A stretch of DNA of 64,000 bases from an uncultured Pelagibacteraceae bacterium (GTDB taxonomy: Bacteria; Pseudomonadota; Alphaproteobacteria; Pelagibacterales; Pelagibacteraceae): contig CACIWQ010000002.1 in the NCBI GenBank assembly GCA_902590395.1, positions 57,288 through 121,287 on the forward strand, in the 5' to 3' direction. The notes beneath the pieces were generated by a model. It did no database searches. It saw nothing but the letters and a program-made list of their open reading frames with translations, and had not been told where the DNA came from. This document shows, in pieces, positions 59,414 to 64,000 of this stretch (positions are counted from its first letter, which is position 1; each line of letters opens with the position of its first letter). The position numbers and the translations under genes were made by a program.

Positions 59414-60007
59414 TTATTCTAAATTATGTTTTTCGTATACTTTAAGTAAATCATTTAAAAATTTTTCTGCTTTTTCATCTTTATTTTTTTTTGATACTAC
59501 TAAGTAATTTTTAAACATATTTTTTCCAAATGAGCTTGTTTTAAGATTTTTCTTTCTATTATTGCACACTGTGCATAAAGTAATTCCATTTTCATAAATG
59601 CCTTCACCACCATCATCTTCAGGTATTATGTGATCAACGGCCAAAGGTTCTTTTTGTGTTTCTTTTTTTTTACACCATTGACACTGATAATTGTCTCTTT
59701 TTTTAATCTTATTTTTTGTTAATTGATTAAAAGGACTTTTAAGTTTCACTCGTTTTTTACCAGGTCGAAATATATATGTGCCTCTTTTTGATTTTTCTAC
59801 TATTCCATTTAGCTGCGAGTCACCATATTTTGGTAAATTTCTTATTGTTCTGTGCGTATAAATTTTATTAGACCCTGTGTCTTTTTCATAAGCAGTTTTT
59901 ATTTCACTATCCATTTCTGATAGTTGAAAATATTTGTTATGATTTTCTTCATTCTTAAAAAAATCAATTATATATTGTTTTTTTGTTTTTTCTTTTTTTT
60001 TAGTCAT
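59414..60007 (-). CDS. HNH endonuclease, possible restriction partner
   Basis: A 197-residue protein. The N-terminal half is lysine-rich and contains a likely winged-helix part (NKIYTHRTIRNLPKYGDSQL). The C-terminal half is a CxxC-type HNH domain: YQCQWCKKK, VDHIIPEDDGG (catalytic His-Asp/His region) and LCTVCNNRKKN. Convergent placement beside a C5 methyltransferase is typical of type II systems that use HNH nucleases. I start at ATG 60007; TTG 60010 is one codon earlier. A homing or anti-phage role without methylation protection is the alternative. Confidence 0.82.
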   Translation of the reverse strand: MTKKKEKTKKQYIIDFFKNEENHNKYFQLSEMDSEIKTAYEKDTGSNKIYTHRTIRNLPKYGDSQLNGIVEKSKRGTYIFRPGKKRVKLKSPFNQLTKNKIKKRDNYQCQWCKKKETQKEPLAVDHIIPEDDGGEGIYENGITLCTVCNNRKKNLKTSSFGKNMFKNYLVVSKKNKDEKAEKFLNDLLKVYEKHNLE

Positions 60008-60105
60008 CAAAAATTATTATTTAACTTTCTTATAATTCCATCCACACCTAGTAATTAAATGTTACTTGAAATTTTATAATAAATGATTATATTGAGTTTA
60101 TAAAT

Positions 60106-60174
60106 TGAAAGGAAAGAGCATTTATCACTGTTTTTAAGTAGATGTTCTTGCAGTATAAATACTCTTTCCTTTCA
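60106..60174. promoter_or_regulatory. Long intergenic hairpin in the accessory region
   Basis: TGAAAGGAAAGAGCATTTAT and ATAAATACTCTTTCCTTTCA are inverted with one mismatch (19 of 20), and ACTG/CAGT extends the stem inward, leaving a 20-base loop. The rest of the 280-base gap (60008-60290) has no ORF I can support; a shorter AAAACA/TGTTTT stem lies near 60195-60215. No clear T-run follows on either strand. Confidence 0.75.
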
Positions 60175-60290
60175 CGCGTATAACTAAAAAAAAACAAAGC
60201 TTTATGTTTTGTTATTAGGCAAGATACATCTATAGCGTTTATAGTTTTTTATTTTTCCTTTTGGTGAATCTAAAGCTCGAAAGGAAAAAC

Positions 60291-60563
60291 ATGAAAGTTA
60301 AAAAAAATAGCAATAAATTCAAAAAATCAGAAAATGAGAAATTAGTAAGGCTTTTAGCTTTGCTATCTCCTGAGGATCATCAGCTTTTTCTAAACCAAGT
60401 TGATGAAACAATTTGTTATGTATTTTCACTCGACCAAAAGGACCTTCCATGGATCAATCCCAACAAACATGAAGATAATTGGAAAAACTTTATGATGTCC
60501 GTGAGACTAGGTGTTATGAAAATTACTTACGAATATATGAAAAAAGAAAGAACGGTGCATTAA
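60291..60563 (+). CDS. 90-residue protein of unknown function
   Basis: A small protein starting at ATG 60291 after GAAAGGAAAAAC; GTG 60261 lies upstream of that site. It has a lysine/asparagine-rich head (residues 1-18), then a helical region with LVRLLALLSPEDHQLFLNQVD, and a tail WKNFMMSVRLGVMKITYEYMKK. No catalytic motif, signal or membrane helix is seen. It is the first gene of an overlapping set that ends in the nuclease/helicase, joined by a TAATG stop-start overlap. Confidence 0.68.
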   Translation: MKVKKNSNKFKKSENEKLVRLLALLSPEDHQLFLNQVDETICYVFSLDQKDLPWINPNKHEDNWKNFMMSVRLGVMKITYEYMKKERTVH

Positions 60564-60868
60564 TGGATAAAATATATAAAAAAAAATACTCTACTTATGT
60601 TTTAAAAGAAAGATTAGCTAATAGAAAAGAGTGGGCAACCTATTTTTCTGAAGTCTTGCTGCACAAAGATATTACTGAGCAAGTTTCGAAAGAGTTTTAC
60701 AAAAATAGACCTCTATTATCATTTGTTTTCAAACTTTATTTCTTGCCAATAAACTTTTTAAATTATCTTTCAAAACTTAGAACATGGCATTACTATAAAA
60801 AGTGTGAAAAAGAAATTGAAATACTTAAAAATGAAATTGGTCAAAACATAAAAAATGAGGTTAAGTAA
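60563..60868 (+). CDS. 101-residue protein of unknown function, possibly membrane-associated
   Basis: Starts at ATG 60563 in a TAATG overlap with the previous gene. A charged N-terminal half (KKYSTYVLKERLANRKEWATY) is followed by a hydrophobic/aromatic stretch (LLSFVFKLYFLPINFLNYL, residues about 52-70) that could dip into the membrane, and a helical, lysine/glutamate-rich tail. It overlaps the nuclease/helicase start by 14 bases. Not a family I recognise. Confidence 0.68.
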   Translation: MDKIYKKKYSTYVLKERLANRKEWATYFSEVLLHKDITEQVSKEFYKNRPLLSFVFKLYFLPINFLNYLSKLRTWHYYKKCEKEIEILKNEIGQNIKNEVK

Positions 60869-63800
60869 AGATAAAATTTTATATTCACCTACTGACTTAA
60901 ATAACTTTGTCTCTTGTAAATATCATATTAAAAATGATCTTCTTGCTGACGAAAAAAAATTAAAAAAAAGAGAGATTAGCGCTGATTTAAAATTAAGAAT
61001 TAAGTATGGAATAGAGCATGAGACAAAACATTTTAAATTATTTAAAAACAAACATAATCAAAGCATTACAATAAACGACAAATTATCAGATGAAAAAAGG
61101 TTTGATGCAACCAAGCAGGCTTTAACTAAAGGTTATAAACTTATTTATAAAGCTTATTTTATTGAAAAAAATTTTAGAGGTGAAGCTGATTTTTTATTGA
61201 AAGTAAATACTAAATCTGATTTAGGCAACTATAGTTATGAAGTATACGATACAAAAATCACTAAAAACCTTAGACCTAAACATGTCTTACAAATAACTGG
61301 TTACTCATACTTACTTGGTAAAATACAAAATCTACTACCGAGACACATGTATTTAATTGATGGCAATAATAAATTTAATAAATACAAAGTTAATGAATTT
61401 ATTGATTACTTTACATACACTCGAAACAGGTTTGAAAATCTTTTACCAAAATTAAAAAAATCAGATATCTACCCAGAAAAATGTTCTTACTGTCAGTATT
61501 GCCCATGGTTAGATGTCTGTGAAAAAAGATGGGAAGATGATAATTATATCAACCAAGTTGCTAAAATTAATAAGTCACAAGTTGTAAAATTAAAAAAAGA
61601 GAAAATTAAAACAGTTGAAGCTTTAGCTAAAACAAGTGCAAATAAAATTAAATCCAAAATAAATCCGTCTACAAAAATAAAACTTGTACAACAGGCTAAA
61701 TTACAAGAAGAAAAGCGGCTTACTGGAAAAAGCAAATTTATTTTTAACGAAACAGAAGCAGGTAGGGGTTTTTACAGATTGCCAAAAGAAAATGAAGGAG
61801 ATATTTTTTATGATATTGAAGGTTTTCCACAATCAGAAAAGAGACCCTTTGAATACTTACATGGTATTTTTTATTTAAATAATAAAAAAAATGAATATAA
61901 AAGTTTTATAGTTAAAAAATATCAACAAAGTGAAGAAAAAAGAATTTTTGAGGAATTAATACATTTTTTAAAAAAACATTTTGATAAATACCCAGACGCT
62001 TTTATTTATCATTATAATGATTATGAAAAACGAGCACTCAAAGATCTTTCTAACGAATACTCTTCAACCTTTCCAGAGGGAGTAAATCTGATTGATAAAT
62101 TATTAAGGCAAGAAAAATTTATAGATTTATATAGAGTTGTTGAACAGTGTATGCAAACGTCTGAAAAAGATCTTTCGCTTAAAACAATTGAAAAGTTCTA
62201 TCGTAAAGAAAGAGTTGCAAAAGTAAAAACTGCTGATGATAGTATTAGGTTGTTTGATGACTGGTGCGCGACCAATGATCAAAAATTAATGAAGGATATA
62301 ATGAGTTATAATGAAGAGGATACCGTTTCTACTTATGATCTAAGAAAATTCTTGCTTGAACATAAGCCTGATAATATTCCTGATTTTTCACAAAGCGATG
62401 AAGAAAAAGACATGAATTCTGAATTTAAAGATTTTGAAAAAAAAGAAATTGATTTAATTAATCAATTAGAAAAAAAAAGAAATAAAGAGAATACAAAAAT
62501 TGTAGACGATCTAATTAGCCTTGTGGGTTTTCATAGACGTGAGGCAAAACCAGATATTTGGGCTTATTACGATAGAATGAGAAAATCTCCAGAAGAACTT
62601 GAAGATGATCCAGAGTGTATTGGAAATTGTGTTCTTATAAAAGAAATAGCTGAGGAAAATCCTAAAAGAAAAAGATTTAAATATAAGTTCAATGACCAAA
62701 ATTTTAAGATTAAGGAAGGAACCTATGCATCTGATATTTTTGAAAAAGGTATTGGTAAAATAGAAAAAATAGAAGAATTGGATGAAAATGAAAATTTTAT
62801 AGAAATATCTATAGAAAAAAGAAAATTAGCCTTAAGAGACGGGATGCCTAAAATCGCAAACCTAGGACCCCCGAGCAGTCCAAAGACAGGGGTAATATCT
62901 GCGGCATTATACAAATTCATTGAAGATTTTTCGAACAATAAAAAAACGAAATATAAATGTATTGAAGACTTTTTAAAAAACAACTATCCAGATATTAAAT
63001 CTTTAAAATCTGGAGAAGCTATTATTGATTATTCAAAAGATATTATTGATGAATCCACTAACGCTGTTAAAAAACTTAATTCATCTTTTTTATTAATTCA
63101 AGGACCACCAGGTGCTGGTAAAACATATACTTCTGCAAAAATTATACTAAACTTAATTAAGGATAAAAAAAAGGTTGGAATAAATAGCAACTCACATAAA
63201 GCGATAAACAATCTTTTACTTAAAATTGAGGAGTTGGCAGCAGAAGAAAATTTCAAATTTGAAGGTTTTAAAAAATCTTCAAAGGAAATTGATAAATTTA
63301 ATGGAAAAAATATTAGGGAATCACGCATCGAATTAGTTACAAAAAATTGTCTAATATATGCTGGAACAGCTTGGCTATTCTCCGACCCAAGATTAGATCA
63401 AAAATTAGACTATGTTTTTATTGATGAAGCTGGACAAGTATCATTGGCAAATTCAATAGCTATTGCCACGAGTACAAAAAATATAGTTCTTATTGGTGAT
63501 CAAATGCAACTTTCTCAACCTATTAAAGGAACGCACTCTAAAAACTCAGGTAAAAGTTCTTTAAACTTTTTATTAGAAGATCATGACACGATTCCCCATA
63601 ACAGAGGTATATTTTTAGATAAAACAAGAAGGTTAAATGAAAAAATATGTAAATATGTTTCTGATAGTTTTTATGAATCAAGATTAAAACCACACGCAAT
63701 TACTTACGAAAGAAAAGTTTCTTTATCACTTAAGGATATTGGAAATGAAGGCATTTACTATTTGCCAGCCACTCATAGTGATTGTACTCAAAAATCTGAT

Positions 63801-64000
63801 GAAGAATCTAAAACTATTAAAAAATATTTTGATAAAATTAAAGGTAAAGAGATAGTAGAAAGTAGTAAAAAAAGTAAAATTACCAATGATGATGTAATGG
63901 TAGTTGCCCCCTTTAATATGCAAGTAAACCATTTAACTAAAGTGTTAGGTAAAGGATCTAGAGTGGGTACGATAGATAAATTTCAAGGTCAAGAAGCTAA
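60855..64000 (+). CDS. Fe-S RecB-like nuclease fused to RNase H-like and superfamily 1 helicase domains (3' end cut by the window)
   Basis: An open frame of 1048 complete codons with no stop before the window edge. Residues 1-225 look like a Cas4/AddB-style nuclease: Cys21 with Cys213, Cys216 and Cys222 can hold a 4Fe-4S cluster, and the catalytic PD-(D/E)xK residues are Asp112 (GEADF) and Asp132-x-Lys134. Around residue 315 an RNase H-like segment starts with DIFYDIEGF. From residue 749 a helicase follows: IQGPPGAGKT (Walker A), DEAGQVSL near 855 and LIGDQMQLSQP, ending at the edge with GTIDKFQGQEA. This resembles TM0106-type nuclease-helicase proteins. A DNA or RNA defence or repair role is inferred from the setting. 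Confidence 0.85.
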   Translation, partial: MRLSKDKILYSPTDLNNFVSCKYHIKNDLLADEKKLKKREISADLKLRIKYGIEHETKHFKLFKNKHNQSITINDKLSDEKRFDATKQALTKGYKLIYKAYFIEKNFRGEADFLLKVNTKSDLGNYSYEVYDTKITKNLRPKHVLQITGYSYLLGKIQNLLPRHMYLIDGNNKFNKYKVNEFIDYFTYTRNRFENLLPKLKKSDIYPEKCSYCQYCPWLDVCEKRWEDDNYINQVAKINKSQVVKLKKEKIKTVEALAKTSANKIKSKINPSTKIKLVQQAKLQEEKRLTGKSKFIFNETEAGRGFYRLPKENEGDIFYDIEGFPQSEKRPFEYLHGIFYLNNKKNEYKSFIVKKYQQSEEKRIFEELIHFLKKHFDKYPDAFIYHYNDYEKRALKDLSNEYSSTFPEGVNLIDKLLRQEKFIDLYRVVEQCMQTSEKDLSLKTIEKFYRKERVAKVKTADDSIRLFDDWCATNDQKLMKDIMSYNEEDTVSTYDLRKFLLEHKPDNIPDFSQSDEEKDMNSEFKDFEKKEIDLINQLEKKRNKENTKIVDDLISLVGFHRREAKPDIWAYYDRMRKSPEELEDDPECIGNCVLIKEIAEENPKRKRFKYKFNDQNFKIKEGTYASDIFEKGIGKIEKIEELDENENFIEISIEKRKLALRDGMPKIANLGPPSSPKTGVISAALYKFIEDFSNNKKTKYKCIEDFLKNNYPDIKSLKSGEAIIDYSKDIIDESTNAVKKLNSSFLLIQGPPGAGKTYTSAKIILNLIKDKKKVGINSNSHKAINNLLLKIEELAAEENFKFEGFKKSSKEIDKFNGKNIRESRIELVTKNCLIYAGTAWLFSDPRLDQKLDYVFIDEAGQVSLANSIAIATSTKNIVLIGDQMQLSQPIKGTHSKNSGKSSLNFLLEDHDTIPHNRGIFLDKTRRLNEKICKYVSDSFYESRLKPHAITYERKVSLSLKDIGNEGIYYLPATHSDCTQKSDEESKTIKKYFDKIKGKEIVESSKKSKITNDDVMVVAPFNMQVNHLTKVLGKGSRVGTIDKFQGQEA

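Noticed and set aside
1-64000. CRISPR arrays, tRNA, rRNA or insertion sequences with transposase
   Set aside because: No regularly spaced repeats, no T-loop-like sequence in a tRNA context, no transposase motifs found by eye.

Overview
The window is a compact, strongly AT-rich bacterial segment with no intergenic gap over 300 bases. It looks like the genome of a SAR11 (Pelagibacterales) alphaproteobacterium or a close relative. Reasons: a trimethylamine N-oxide (TMAO) uptake and demethylation cluster, N-methylglutamate synthase genes beside an ammonium transporter, a bhmT gene preceded by what reads as tandem SAM-II and SAM-V riboswitches, several oxidases for methylated amines, very short spacers, and no recognisable transcription factor. 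The assignment rests on gene content and style, not on a marker gene; I saw no rRNA, tRNA or CRISPR array.

Layout. 0-6.2 kb (minus strand): a TMAO-type ABC importer with two binding proteins, a fused double permease, an ATPase, a MORN-repeat protein and a membrane-anchored unknown. 6.3-18.4 kb (plus): tdm (TMAO demethylase), a FAD amine oxidoreductase, two glutamine-synthetase-family ligases, mgsABC, amt and small proteins. Together these would import TMAO, release formaldehyde and pass methylamine nitrogen through gamma-glutamylmethylamide and N-methylglutamate. 18.4-22.3 kb (minus): a sugar-acid-type operon (lactonase-like, SDR, aldehyde dehydrogenase) with YjbQ and an SMR transporter. 22.4-23.0 kb: two paralogous tiny membrane proteins separated by a GC-rich hairpin.

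23.7-30 kb (plus): a second BHMT-like methyltransferase, a dimethylglycine dehydrogenase-like protein, a TauD dioxygenase and a choline-dehydrogenase-like GMC oxidase. 31-41 kb: genes that fit a gamma-butyrobetaine/carnitine to glycine betaine route (butyrobetaine-type dioxygenase, betaine-type ABC importer, SDR, BKACE enzyme, betainyl-CoA-type thioesterase), interrupted by two surface-sugar genes. 41-51.4 kb: a second dimethylglycine dehydrogenase-like operon, two HD-domain proteins with diiron-oxygenase ligand patterns, one of them overlapping a TmpA-like dioxygenase, then bhmT with its riboswitches. The common theme is stripping methyl groups from quaternary amines, with glycine betaine as the hub.

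51.5-55.6 kb holds a DUF255 protein and two transporters. From 55.6 kb to the end the content becomes accessory. A two-gene cassette (aldolase-like fusion plus a KdsB-like CMP-sugar synthetase) lies between two near-identical 172-base direct repeats, each encoding the same 31-residue ORF that begins inside the preceding gene's stop codon. Next come a 96-base inverted-repeat-bounded segment, a C5 DNA methyltransferase convergent with an HNH nuclease gene, a long hairpin, and an overlapping three-gene set ending in a large Fe-S nuclease/helicase that runs off the window. This right-hand 8.4 kb is the best place to look for an undescribed system.
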